Assembly (NCBI GenBank): GCA_964602515.1
Contig: CAZRRJ010000013.1
Location: 55,564 to 119,563, forward strand
Source: Carboxylicivirga sp964602515
GTDB taxonomy: Bacteria > Bacteroidota > Bacteroidia > Bacteroidales > Marinilabiliaceae
Reading direction: 5' to 3'
Length of the DNA stretch: 64,000 bases
Shown: piece after piece, positions 45,856 through 54,873 of the stretch
Position numbering within the stretch: position 1 is the stretch's first letter
How the letters are laid out: each line of letters opens with the position of its first letter
Notes under the pieces: generated by a model
What the model saw: only the letters and a program-made list of their open reading frames with translations
What the model was told of the DNA's origin: nothing
Database searches by the model: none
Made by a program: the position numbers and the translations under genes

Positions 45856-45963
45856 AGTTAAAAGTTATTTCGATTAATGTATTGTATGCAATACTGAAAG
45901 CATTCATTGTCAAGAACTTTTTTATTTTTTACATTTGAAGCTTAAAGCAAATACTCTTGTACA

Positions 45964-46704
45964 ATGATAGATATACTGAAAGAACATCGCACAATTAGAA
46001 AATACACCAATGAATCTGTAAGTGATGTATTACTAAATGAGATTTTAAATGCTGGAGTTCGTGCATCAACAACAGGTAATATGCAGGTTTATAGTATTGT
46101 GGTAACACGTGATCAATTTAAAAAAGAGCAATTAGCGCCTTGTCACTTTAACCAGCCAATGATCAGGAAAGCGCCAGTTACCCTTACTTTTTGTGCTGAT
46201 TTTAACCGCTTTAATCTTTGGTGTAAACAAAATAATGCAGAGCCTGGGTATAACAATTTTTTGTCTTTCGTAACTGCGGCTGTCGATGCTTTGTTGGTTG
46301 CTCAGAATGTATGTGTGGCAGCTGAAGCAAGTGGATTGGGAATATGCTATCTGGGTACGACCACTTATCTTGCTGATAAAATTATTGAAGTATTAGACTT
46401 ACCAAAAGGTGTTGTGCCTGTAACAACTGTTACATTAGGCTACCCTGATGAAAATCCGGTACAGGTTGATCGTTTACCTTTGGAAGCTGTAATTCATCAG
46501 GAAACATATAAAGATTATACACCTGAAAAAATTAGTGCATTTTATTCAAATAAGGAAAGCCTTCCTGAGAATAAAGCTTTTGTTGAAGAGAATAACAAAG
46601 AGTCATTAGCACAGGTGTTTACTGATGTTCGTTATAAAAAAGACGACAATGAGCATTTTAGTAAAGTTTTACTTGAAGTTTTAAGCAAACAGGGGTTTAT
46701 GTAA
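45964..46704 (+). CDS. NfsA/FRP-like nitroreductase family flavoprotein
   Basis: This 246-residue protein has the FMN-binding start EHRTIRKYTNESV and ASTTGNMQVYS, then VAQNVCVAAEASGLGICYLG and VTTVTLGYPDENP. The overall order and length fit NADPH-dependent nitro/flavin reductases of the NfsA type. Such enzymes reduce nitroaromatics, quinones or flavins in the cytoplasm; the physiological substrate is unknown. It stands alone between dapA and convergent oxidoreductase genes. Confidence 0.88.
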   Translation: MIDILKEHRTIRKYTNESVSDVLLNEILNAGVRASTTGNMQVYSIVVTRDQFKKEQLAPCHFNQPMIRKAPVTLTFCADFNRFNLWCKQNNAEPGYNNFLSFVTAAVDALLVAQNVCVAAEASGLGICYLGTTTYLADKIIEVLDLPKGVVPVTTVTLGYPDENPVQVDRLPLEAVIHQETYKDYTPEKISAFYSNKESLPENKAFVEENNKESLAQVFTDVRYKKDDNEHFSKVLLEVLSKQGFM

Positions 46705-46796
46705 AAAGATGTGATAAGCGTATGAAATAATGGGAGAGCATTAAGTTGTTTGCCCTTTTTTTAAATATTTTAAATGCTGTTATGAAGCAGGTGTTG

Positions 46797-47873
46797 TCAA
46801 TGTAACGGACAAATATTAAGATTATTAGCCAGTATATTTAAGTCCTCGATAACTTTTTTATGAAGAGGGATACCATGCATTAACCTGTTTTCTGAAATTA
46901 TTCGTTCCTGATCGCCGGGAATTTGAACTAAAGGTTGTCCGCTTATGCTTTTGCTGTTTCTAAAGGCCTGAATCCAATTATCCATATGTTGTTTAAACTC
47001 AATAGCCGGGCGAAAAGCATCAATTCGCATGGCTCCGATAAAATGGCCAATGCCATCGCCAACAGGGTTGGAAGGGGGGCTAAGAAATGAGACAAAGGGG
47101 GGTACCCACGGGCCATAATTAGCCCCGGAAAGAACAGATGAAAAAATATCTACCCATGCACCTAAGCAGTACCCTTTGTGCGACCCATGTGTTCGGTCAG
47201 TGCCTAAAGGAAGCATAGCACCACCCTTTTTTAAAATGAGATTATCCGTACTGATTTGCCCCTCACTATCCTGTGCCCATCCTATTGGGATATCTTTATT
47301 TTCTCGTTCACAAACCTCTAACTTGCCATTGGCAGCAGGAGTTGTTGCCATGTCCATAACAAAAGGGGGTTCTGATAAAGCAGGAATAGCTACAGCAATA
47401 GGGTTTGTGCCTAACATGCGGTCTTTTGAAAAGGTTGGTGCAACCAAAGCACTGGCATTGGTCATACAAATACCAATCATATCATGCTCTAAGGCGATCA
47501 TGGCATGATATCCGGCAATTCCAAAATGATTAGAATTTTTAACAGCAACCCAGCCTGTTCCTACATTTTTAGCTTTTTTAATCGCTAAGTTCATTGCTTC
47601 TTGTGCAACAACTAATCCTGCACCCAAATCACCATCAATAACTCCGGTACTTGGTGTCTCATGTACCAAATGGATATGAGGTGTCATATTAAGACGTTTC
47701 TGTTGCCACAATCTGATATAACCTGGCAGACGTGCGACCCCATGAGAATCAACTCCCCTCAGGTCAGCTGAAAGCAGTGCTTTCGAGGCTAAGGTGGCAT
47801 ATTCTTCAGAAGCTCCTGTAGCAAGAAATGTAGTTTTTATAAACGCCTCAATATTTTGTACTTGATACCTCAC
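46797..47873 (-). CDS. Malate/L-lactate dehydrogenase family (Ldh2/YlbC-type) oxidoreductase
   Basis: This 358-residue NAD(P)-dependent enzyme belongs to the LDH2/MDH2 family, which differs from classical lactate dehydrogenase. Typical segments are ALLSADLRGVDSHGVARLPGY, VKNSNHFGIAGYHA (catalytic His), GTNPIAVAIP, MDMATTPAANGKLE and HKGYCLGAWVDIFSSVLSGA. Relatives reduce 2-keto acids such as pyruvate, oxaloacetate or ureidoglycolate derivatives. Its start lies one base after the stop of the SDR gene, so the two are translated as a pair. The exact substrate is unknown. Confidence 0.9.
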   Translation of the reverse strand: MRYQVQNIEAFIKTTFLATGASEEYATLASKALLSADLRGVDSHGVARLPGYIRLWQQKRLNMTPHIHLVHETPSTGVIDGDLGAGLVVAQEAMNLAIKKAKNVGTGWVAVKNSNHFGIAGYHAMIALEHDMIGICMTNASALVAPTFSKDRMLGTNPIAVAIPALSEPPFVMDMATTPAANGKLEVCERENKDIPIGWAQDSEGQISTDNLILKKGGAMLPLGTDRTHGSHKGYCLGAWVDIFSSVLSGANYGPWVPPFVSFLSPPSNPVGDGIGHFIGAMRIDAFRPAIEFKQHMDNWIQAFRNSKSISGQPLVQIPGDQERIISENRLMHGIPLHKKVIEDLNILANNLNICPLH

Positions 47874-47874
47874 A

Positions 47875-48633
47875 TTATTCTTTTCGGTGGTTATATACAG
47901 CGCTGGCCTGGGCAGTAGGCATAATTAAAATATCATTTATATTAACATGTTCAGGTCGGGTAACCATAAATTCAATAGTATCGGCTATATCATCTGCGCA
48001 TAATGGTATCAGGCCTTCATATACCTTGTCAGCCTTGTCTTGGTCACCATGAAAACGAACAACAGAAAATTCCGTTTCAACCATGCCTGGTGACACAGAA
48101 GATACCTTTATTCCATGTGGTAGTAAATCAATACGCATACCTTTAGTAATTGCTTCAACAGCATGTTTAGTAGCACAATAAACATTGCCATTGGCATATG
48201 TTTCTTTACCTGCTATTGAGGATATATTGATGATATGTCCCTTTTTGCGTTTTGTCATTAAGGGAATAATCTGTTTTGAAAGATAAAGCAAGCCTTTAAT
48301 ATTAGTATCAATCATCTGCTCCCAATCACTCCATAAACCATTTTGTATTGGGTCGGCACCAGCTGCCAGACCTGCATTGTTAACAAGTACATCAATGTTC
48401 TTCCACTTGTCTTCTAAATTTGTTATGGCTTTATCAATACTTTGTGTCAATCTGATGTCAAAGCAAAGCGTTTTTACATTATGTCCCTCTTTTGTTAACT
48501 GATTTTCTAATTCATTTAATCGATTTTTTCGTCTTCCTGTTATAATTAAGCTATAGCCTAATTTAGCCAGCTTAAAGGCCGTGGCTTTTCCAATTCCGGA
48601 TGTCGCTCCGGTTATTATTGCTATTTGTTTCAT
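47875..48633 (-). CDS. YdfG-like short-chain dehydrogenase
   Basis: The protein is 252 residues from the ATG at 48633; a second ATG at 48654 would add seven residues. I prefer the inner one because MKQIAIITGATSGIGKATAF puts the cofactor motif at the usual place. TGATSGIG binds the cofactor, TGRRKNR suggests NADP(H), NNAGLA and SSIAG follow, and YCATK gives the catalytic Tyr-Lys. It resembles the YdfG group, which oxidises serine and 3-hydroxy acids. It is the first gene of a two-gene operon with the Ldh2-type enzyme. No substrate can be assigned. Confidence 0.9.
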   Translation of the reverse strand: MKQIAIITGATSGIGKATAFKLAKLGYSLIITGRRKNRLNELENQLTKEGHNVKTLCFDIRLTQSIDKAITNLEDKWKNIDVLVNNAGLAAGADPIQNGLWSDWEQMIDTNIKGLLYLSKQIIPLMTKRKKGHIINISSIAGKETYANGNVYCATKHAVEAITKGMRIDLLPHGIKVSSVSPGMVETEFSVVRFHGDQDKADKVYEGLIPLCADDIADTIEFMVTRPEHVNINDILIMPTAQASAVYNHRKE

Positions 48634-48838
48634 TTTATATTTCTTTAAATTCATTCCTTAATCAATTATTAACGATTACATTAAAAATGTATGTGCTTCA
48701 ATAGGCATGTTTTAAGCTTCTTCACGTTTGCTAATTGAGTTATTTTTTATATTTTCAACGTAAATTATTTGAGATCGCCTGACACAGTACAAATGTATAT
48801 TAAATTGTTTTTTTCAAAACAATTCAAAATCGCTAATT

Positions 48839-51061
48839 ATGGATACAACTTTTCCAACAATTGAAGAAGCTGAGAAATTAAACTTGACTTCTGAAGAGTT
48901 TGATAGAATTAAGGAGATATTGCAACGCATGCCAAATGCATTAGAGTTAGAGTTATTTTCAATTCTTTGGTCGGAGCATACCAAATATAAAAACTCAATT
49001 AAATTGATGCCTGAATTGCCTTTTGATGGCAATGGTGTGCTGATAAAAGCAGGTGAAGAAAATGCCGGAGCTGTTGATTTAGGAGATGGTAATGCATGTG
49101 TTTTTAAGGTTGACTCTCATAATAGACCTTGTGCAATTCAACCACGCTTAGGTGCTTCCACCGGATTGCGTGTAGTTATGCGTGATATTTTTTCTATGGG
49201 AGCAAAACCCTTGGCTTTTTTAAGTTCTTTACGTTTTGGGGATGGTAAAAGGGATACTGCGCGTTGGTTATTTGAAGAGGTGGCTGAAGGAATATGTGAA
49301 TTTGAAAGTGGTTTTGATGTACCCATCGTAGGAGGCGAAACATTCTTTTCAAAAGGATATAATAGTACTCCTCTTGTTAATAATATGGCAATTGGGGTTG
49401 TTCCTAAAGATAAATTGCTGTCTGGTAAAGCCGTTGGAGAGGGTAACCTCATATTAATTATAGGGGCACGTACAGGTAAAGACGGGGTTGATGTAGGTGT
49501 ATTTGAAACAGACATTTTATCTGAAATTGATAGTGCTCCTGTATCTATTGATCAAATGATGGATGTTGCCATTGAAAAAGAACTATTAGAAGCAGTACAG
49601 CAATTAAATAACAAAATTAGCTTAATTGGAGTACAGCCATTAGGCTCTCAGGGAGTAGTCGGGGCAGCACTGGCTATGGCAGCTCGTGGTCAGGCAGGTA
49701 TTAGTATTAATGCTGAAAATATACCACAGCGTAATGAAGGTTTAACACCTAAAGATCTCTTATTGTCCCAGACCTGGGGACGATTGCTTATGTGTGTTGC
49801 ACCGAAGGATTTGAATGCTGTTAAAGAAGTAATAGAAAAACTTGAGGTAGCTATGGCTGTTATCGGTAAGGTAACAAAATCAGATTCGGTTAAATTTAAC
49901 TATAATGATAAAGTCGTAGCAGATCTGCCTGTTATAAGCATTTCGATTAATGATGATGGCTCAGAGTATAAAAAAACTGTAGTAGAAAATAAAGATAAAG
50001 TTCCGGGAATAAATTTAGATATTTATGATGAACCGGATCATTACCCTGATACTATTAAGGTGATGCTATCTAATTTAAATGTTACATCTAAAAGTTGGTT
50101 AACAGATAAATTTAGTAAAACGAATAGTCAGGGTGAAGCCAATTCAGAATTCCCTTCTGATGCAGCCTTTATTAGTATTGAAGGCTCTGATAAAGTTTTG
50201 GCTGCAACGATGGATTGTAATTCGCGTTACATGAAATCAGATGCTTTTATTGGATCTCAAATAGCAGTAGCTGAAGCAGCACGTAATATTGTTTGTGGAG
50301 GAGGTAAGCCTATAGGTTTATCCAATTGTCTCAATTTTGGTAACCCTCATGATGAAAAAGTATATGCTGAATTTAAGGAATCGCTAAATGGTATTACACA
50401 AGCGTGTAAGGATTTTAATATACCGGTGATTAGTGGAAATGTAAGTTTCAATAATCAACGTTCTGAAGGGGGACATTTAAAGCCTGTTACATCAACACCT
50501 GTAATTGGAATGGTTGGAGTTGTAGAGGATAAAAATCAACATAGCACCTTATCATTTCGCCATAAAGGTGATATGATATTTTTAATTGGACAATCTCGTA
50601 ATGATGTCAATTCATCTGAGTACGCAAGTAGTATTTTGAATATAAAAAAGTCAGCAGCTCCATATTATAATGCGAAAGAAGAAAAAGATTTACATGATGT
50701 AGTGGCTGGTGTAATTCAAAAAAAACTGGTTCGTTCAGTTCATGATGTATCAAATGGAGGGTTGTTTTTTAGTTTATTGGAATCCAGTATTCCAATGGAG
50801 TTTGGTTTTGATATTACCTCAGATGCTGAAATTAGGAAAGAGGCATTTTTGTTTGGAGAATCTCAAAGTCGCGTTGTTGTTTCTGTTTCTCCTGCTGAGC
50901 AGGATAATTTCGTTGATTTCATGATGGAATCAAATGTACCATTCTCGATTTTAGGGCATGTAACAAAAGGAGAAGTTAGAGTTGATGATGAATCTTTTGG
51001 TTATATAAGTGATTTAAAAGAAGCCTTTGAACAAAGGTTAAAGACGTGGGTTGAAGGGTAA
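48839..51061 (+). CDS. purL: Phosphoribosylformylglycinamidine synthase, PurL small type
   Basis: This 740-residue protein is the ATP-dependent synthetase subunit of the fourth step of purine synthesis. LELFSILWSEHTKYKNS, QPRLGASTGLRVVMRDIFSM, LRFGDGK, IVGGETFFS and the second-half NIVCGGGKPIGLSNCLNFGN are family segments. The length is that of the small form, which needs separate PurQ (glutaminase) and PurS. Neither gene is in this window, although many Bacteroidota use the large fused PurL. A thioredoxin-like gene follows 23 bases later. Confidence 0.95.
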   Translation: MDTTFPTIEEAEKLNLTSEEFDRIKEILQRMPNALELELFSILWSEHTKYKNSIKLMPELPFDGNGVLIKAGEENAGAVDLGDGNACVFKVDSHNRPCAIQPRLGASTGLRVVMRDIFSMGAKPLAFLSSLRFGDGKRDTARWLFEEVAEGICEFESGFDVPIVGGETFFSKGYNSTPLVNNMAIGVVPKDKLLSGKAVGEGNLILIIGARTGKDGVDVGVFETDILSEIDSAPVSIDQMMDVAIEKELLEAVQQLNNKISLIGVQPLGSQGVVGAALAMAARGQAGISINAENIPQRNEGLTPKDLLLSQTWGRLLMCVAPKDLNAVKEVIEKLEVAMAVIGKVTKSDSVKFNYNDKVVADLPVISISINDDGSEYKKTVVENKDKVPGINLDIYDEPDHYPDTIKVMLSNLNVTSKSWLTDKFSKTNSQGEANSEFPSDAAFISIEGSDKVLAATMDCNSRYMKSDAFIGSQIAVAEAARNIVCGGGKPIGLSNCLNFGNPHDEKVYAEFKESLNGITQACKDFNIPVISGNVSFNNQRSEGGHLKPVTSTPVIGMVGVVEDKNQHSTLSFRHKGDMIFLIGQSRNDVNSSEYASSILNIKKSAAPYYNAKEEKDLHDVVAGVIQKKLVRSVHDVSNGGLFFSLLESSIPMEFGFDITSDAEIRKEAFLFGESQSRVVVSVSPAEQDNFVDFMMESNVPFSILGHVTKGEVRVDDESFGYISDLKEAFEQRLKTWVEG

Positions 51062-51084
51062 AGTAATTTTAATATCAACAAATT

Positions 51085-51606
51085 ATGAAGTTTACATTAA
51101 AAACGGTTTTCACTGTTTTATTTATATTATCCGCAGGAATATTGGTCGCTTGGGCCAGTAATGACAAAAGTGTAGAAAAGGTTAAGGTAGGAGATGTTGC
51201 ACCTGACTTTACAGTTATTACACCTGATGGAGAGTTAACAACTGCAGATCTGAAAGGTAAAGTAGTTTTGATTAATCTTTTTGCAACATGGTGTCCGCCA
51301 TGCCGTAAAGAATTACCTGTTTTAGAGAAGCAAGTGTGGGAGAAGTATAAAGGTAATGATGATTTTGTATTGTTGGTTATCGGACGGGAACATACAAGTG
51401 AAGAGCTATTAAAGTTTGCTGCTGATCAGAAAATGGATTTACCTTTTTATCCCGATTCGAAACGGGAAATTTTTAACCAGTTTGCAATCCAGTCTATTCC
51501 GCGTAATTACATCATTAATAAAGATGGTAAAATTGTGTATGCATCAAAGGGATTCAGTAATATAGAATTTAAGCATATGCTGGATGTGTTAAAAAGACAA
51601 TTGTAA
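51085..51606 (+). CDS. TlpA/ResA-like thioredoxin-fold oxidoreductase
   Basis: This 173-residue protein has an N-terminal signal or anchor (about 5-24, VFTVLFILSAGILVAWA) and a thioredoxin fold. The redox pair is Cys70/Cys73 in ATWCPPC and the cis-proline lies in QSIPRNYIIN. It probably reduces or oxidises cysteines of periplasmic proteins. It lies 23 bases after purL, followed by a terminator, so it is likely transcribed with purL. The physiological partner is unknown. Confidence 0.9.
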   Translation: MKFTLKTVFTVLFILSAGILVAWASNDKSVEKVKVGDVAPDFTVITPDGELTTADLKGKVVLINLFATWCPPCRKELPVLEKQVWEKYKGNDDFVLLVIGREHTSEELLKFAADQKMDLPFYPDSKREIFNQFAIQSIPRNYIINKDGKIVYASKGFSNIEFKHMLDVLKRQL

Positions 51607-51622
51607 AATACAAATTGAACCC

Positions 51623-51662
51623 AAAGAGGATACAAAAGTAGAAATGGTATCCTCTTTTTTTG
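51623..51662 (+). terminator. Terminator after the purL-thioredoxin operon
   Basis: AAAGAGGATAC (51623-51633) pairs over 11 bp with GTATCCTCTTT (51647-51657), followed by T. Confidence 0.9.
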
Positions 51663-51691
51663 TGCAACGCGTATATATGTTTGCTTTTTTA

Positions 51692-51699
51692 TATTTTTG
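51692..51699 (+). promoter_or_regulatory. Predicted -7 box of ubiE/menG
   Basis: TATTTTTG matches TAnnTTTG. The first ATG is 11 bases downstream, so the leader would be only a few bases. This could favour the second in-frame ATG at 51716. No proper -33 was seen. Confidence 0.4.
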
Positions 51700-51709
51700 A
51701 CCAAAATTC

Positions 51710-52447
51710 ATGCAGATGACAGTTAAACCATATAAAACTTCCAAAGGTTCTAAGAAAACTCAAGTGGCCGGGATGTTTAATAATATTGCTCCCAAATACG
51801 ACTTTCTAAACCACTTTCTTTCTTTGGGGATTGATAAAGTATGGCGTACAAGGGCTATTAACCTATTAAAAGATATAAATGAGCCACTTGTTTTGGATGT
51901 AGCAACAGGAACAGGTGATTTGGCATTAGAGGCTAATAGACGACTAAAGTGCAAGGTAATTGGCGTTGATATTTCCACTGAAATGCTTAAAGTAGCTGAG
52001 GAAAAAATTGCTAAACGTAAATTGGGGGATATGATTTCAGTACAAGAGGGGGATTCTGAAAGCCTTCCTTTTGATGATGGATTCTTTGATGCTGTTATTG
52101 TTGCGTTTGGTGTGCGTAATTTTGAGAATCTTAATAAAGGTTTAGCCGATATGGCTCGTACTTTAAAAGAAGGTGGGAAAATGGTTGTATTGGAATTCTC
52201 AAAACCTGTATATTTTCCGTTTAAACAATTCTATTTATTTTATTTTCGTTATATTTTACCTTGGTTAGGAGGTATCATTTCAAAAGATAGGGCAGCTTAT
52301 ACTTATTTGCCCGAGTCAGTACTTAATTTTCCTGATGGTGAGCGTTTTGATGATGAGTTGAGGAAGGCAGGAATGACCCCGCTTAAACGATTTAAACAAA
52401 CAATGGGAATTGCAACCATTTATTTATCAGAAAAAAATACGCAATAA
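51710..52447 (+). CDS. ubiE: Demethylmenaquinone methyltransferase
   Basis: This 245-residue class I SAM methyltransferase has the family start VAGMFNNIAPKYDFLNHFLS and the SAM-site VLDVATGTGDLAL. VAFGVRNFENLNKGLADMAR, VVLEFSKP and the C-terminal GIATIY follow. It converts demethylmenaquinone to menaquinone (MenG); members in quinone-diverse bacteria also act on ubiquinone precursors. An alternative start is the ATG at 51716. porT follows after 48 bases, an order I recall from other Bacteroidota. Confidence 0.95.
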   Translation: MQMTVKPYKTSKGSKKTQVAGMFNNIAPKYDFLNHFLSLGIDKVWRTRAINLLKDINEPLVLDVATGTGDLALEANRRLKCKVIGVDISTEMLKVAEEKIAKRKLGDMISVQEGDSESLPFDDGFFDAVIVAFGVRNFENLNKGLADMARTLKEGGKMVVLEFSKPVYFPFKQFYLFYFRYILPWLGGIISKDRAAYTYLPESVLNFPDGERFDDELRKAGMTPLKRFKQTMGIATIYLSEKNTQ

Positions 52448-52495
52448 TATTCCAATAATTCAGTTATAGAATTGTAAAAGAAAAATACGTATCCA

Positions 52496-53215
52496 TTGAG
52501 AAAACTTCTCCTGATAATATTTTTGGTAACGCAGCTAAGCCTTGTTGTTGGACAAGGTAAAAACAGTAAAATTGCCAATCTGCGATCTTTCGATGAGAGG
52601 CCATTACATTTTGGGTTTCTTATAGGTGTTAATACAATGGACTTTGCCGTGTATAATAACAGACGTGTAATTAGTGAGGCAGGTGATGTTTTATATAGTG
52701 ATGTCTTATCCTTAACACCAGGATTAAATATTGGAATTGTTACAAGTTATAAATTAACCAGTGACCTGAATTTACGCTTCTTACCCGGAATTAGCTTTGG
52801 TCAACGCAATATGAGCTATATCAGGTATGATAAAGACGGTACTTTTATTGAACGAGAAGAACCATTCAAGATAAAATCAACATTTTTAGAGTTTCCATTA
52901 TTGTTAAAATACAATGCATTTCGAATGCATAATGCCAAGCCATATTTGATTGGAGGGTTTAATACTCGCTACGATCTGGCTAAAAATAAGCAAGATAAGC
53001 TACTCTTAACTTCGCTTGATGGTTACTTTGAATTTGGTGCAGGGTTTGACTTTTATCTCACCTATTTTAGATTATCAGTTGAGGCAAAAGCCTCCATAGG
53101 TTTAAGAAGCGTACTAAACACTAAAGGAACAGGTGAGCCTGGAGATGAAATCTATACCGACTCATTGGATGCACTGCGTTCACGAATATTCTGCCTGACC
53201 TTCTATTTTGAATAA
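52496..53215 (+). CDS. porT: PorT-family T9SS outer-membrane protein
   Basis: This 239-residue protein has a signal peptide (LLLIIFLVTQLSLVVGQ), then HFGFLIGVNTMDFAV and an alternating-strand barrel ending ALRSRIFCLTFYFE. PorT is needed for type IX secretion in Porphyromonas and relatives (SprT in Flavobacterium). Its start is TTG at 52496; no ATG lies upstream in frame, and a later start would remove the signal. The gene follows ubiE and fits with the T9SS cargo protein encoded at 34.6 kb. Confidence 0.85.
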   Translation: MRKLLLIIFLVTQLSLVVGQGKNSKIANLRSFDERPLHFGFLIGVNTMDFAVYNNRRVISEAGDVLYSDVLSLTPGLNIGIVTSYKLTSDLNLRFLPGISFGQRNMSYIRYDKDGTFIEREEPFKIKSTFLEFPLLLKYNAFRMHNAKPYLIGGFNTRYDLAKNKQDKLLLTSLDGYFEFGAGFDFYLTYFRLSVEAKASIGLRSVLNTKGTGEPGDEIYTDSLDALRSRIFCLTFYFE

Positions 53216-53222
53216 ATTCAAT

Positions 53223-53230
53223 TACTTTTG
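53223..53230 (+). promoter_or_regulatory. Possible -7 box of the FAD-dependent dehydrogenase
   Basis: TACTTTTG matches TAnnTTTG and lies 60 bases before the start codon at 53290. The nearest upstream TTTG is only 12 bases away, so the -33 element is missing or weak. Confidence 0.4.
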
Positions 53231-53289
53231 CGTTTAAATTAACCATCAAAACAAAGTTTTGATGCAATTACTATTATTTAATAATAAAT

Positions 53290-54873
53290 ATGAAACGCGA
53301 AATTGTATTACGACTCTCTCCTAAAGAGGCCTCCTGTGAAGAGTTTTTTAAGCCTTTAGTGGCAAAAAAAATGAAGGTAGCTCCGGGAAATATTACGGAC
53401 ATGAGGGTTGTGAAACGTTCAATTGATGCCCGCAAGAAAATAATAGTTGTGCAATTGCATGTTGAAGCATGGGCCAATACAATTCCACCAAAGCCTTTAA
53501 AAACAATATACGAGTATCCTGATGTTTCGAATGCCCCGTCTGTTATAATTGTAGGAGCTGGGCCAGGAGGTTATTTTGCAGCTTTACGTTTGATCGAATT
53601 AGGAATTAAACCAATTATTCTTGAAAGAGGAAAGGGGGTTAATGAACGTAAGAAGGATTTGGCTCTTTTAAATCGAAATGAGACTGTTAATACAGAATCA
53701 AATTATGCCTTTGGAGAAGGGGGTGCCGGTACATTTTCGGATGGTAAATTATATACCCGAAGCACCAAACGAGGTGACTTTAAGAAGGTACTGGAGGTTT
53801 TTCATTTCCATGGAGCAAGTGAGGAGATATTAATTGATGCCCATCCCCATATTGGGACAGATAAGTTGCCCAATGTAATTAGGAATATTCGACAAACAGT
53901 TGAAAATGCAGGAGGTGAGGTGCACTTTAACACTAAGGTAACCGATTTAATTATTGAAGGACAAAAAATTGCTGGAGTAAAAACAGAATCAGGTGCAAAA
54001 GTTTTTGGACAATCCGTTATTTTAGCTACAGGTCACTCAGCCAGAGATGTTTATTATATGTTAGATGCTAATAAGGTTGCACTTGAAGCTAAAACATGGG
54101 CCATGGGTGTCAGGGTGGAACACCCACAAGAACTAATTGATCAGATTCAGTATCATTCGTTAAAAGGCAGAGGGGAGTATTTGCCTGCAGCTAGTTATAA
54201 TTTAGCCTGCCAGATTGAAGAGCGGGGTGTTTATTCGTTTTGTATGTGTCCTGGTGGTTTTATAGTACCAGCTATGACCAATACGGATGAAATGGTGGTT
54301 AATGGTATGTCGCCTTCCAAACGTAATTCGCCATGGGCTAATTCTGGTATGGTGGTTGAAGTAAGGCCTGAGGATATTGGTGAATTTCAGAATAGAGGCG
54401 TTCTGGGAGGATTAGAATATCAAAAGGAATTGGAACGTCTGGCCTTTATTAATGGAGGACGTGGTATTACAGCGCCAGCACAATCATTAGCTGATTTTGT
54501 TGATGGAAAACTGTCGTTTGAACTATCCGATTGTTCATATGTACCAGGTTTGGTAGCTTCACCAATACACTTTTGGTTGCCCGAAAATATTGGACAAAGG
54601 CTAAGAAAAGGGTTCGAATACTTTGATAAACGTGCGAGAGGTTTTGTAACTAATGAAGCTCTGGTAGTTGGAGTTGAAAGTCGCACATCATCTCCAGTGC
54701 GTATTCCCAGAGATCGCATAAGCTTTCAGCATGTGCAAATTGAAGGTTTATACCCTTGCGGTGAAGGAGCAGGTTATGCCGGAGGAATTGCCTCTTCGGC
54801 TATTGATGGTGAAAGATGTGGTGAGAAAGCGTTTGAGTTTATTACAGGAATGACAATAGAAGGTATAAAATAG
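53290..54873 (+). CDS. FAD-dependent dehydrogenase (COG2509-type)
   Basis: This 527-residue protein has an N-terminal part of about 85 residues, then the FAD/NAD-binding start VIIVGAGPGGYFAALRLIE. FGEGGAGTFSDGKLYTRS and VILATGHSARDVYYML follow, with a C-terminal FAD contact GLYPCGEGAGYAGGI. It matches the uncharacterised flavoprotein dehydrogenase group found in many Bacteroidota and Firmicutes. The substrate is unknown. The stop codon abuts the stop of the convergent RNA methyltransferase with no base between. Confidence 0.9.
   Translation: MKREIVLRLSPKEASCEEFFKPLVAKKMKVAPGNITDMRVVKRSIDARKKIIVVQLHVEAWANTIPPKPLKTIYEYPDVSNAPSVIIVGAGPGGYFAALRLIELGIKPIILERGKGVNERKKDLALLNRNETVNTESNYAFGEGGAGTFSDGKLYTRSTKRGDFKKVLEVFHFHGASEEILIDAHPHIGTDKLPNVIRNIRQTVENAGGEVHFNTKVTDLIIEGQKIAGVKTESGAKVFGQSVILATGHSARDVYYMLDANKVALEAKTWAMGVRVEHPQELIDQIQYHSLKGRGEYLPAASYNLACQIEERGVYSFCMCPGGFIVPAMTNTDEMVVNGMSPSKRNSPWANSGMVVEVRPEDIGEFQNRGVLGGLEYQKELERLAFINGGRGITAPAQSLADFVDGKLSFELSDCSYVPGLVASPIHFWLPENIGQRLRKGFEYFDKRARGFVTNEALVVGVESRTSSPVRIPRDRISFQHVQIEGLYPCGEGAGYAGGIASSAIDGERCGEKAFEFITGMTIEGIK

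Noticed and set aside
46725..46765. Terminator between the nitroreductase and Ldh genes
   Set aside because: GGG and CCC flank a T-run, but the intervening bases do not pair continuously.
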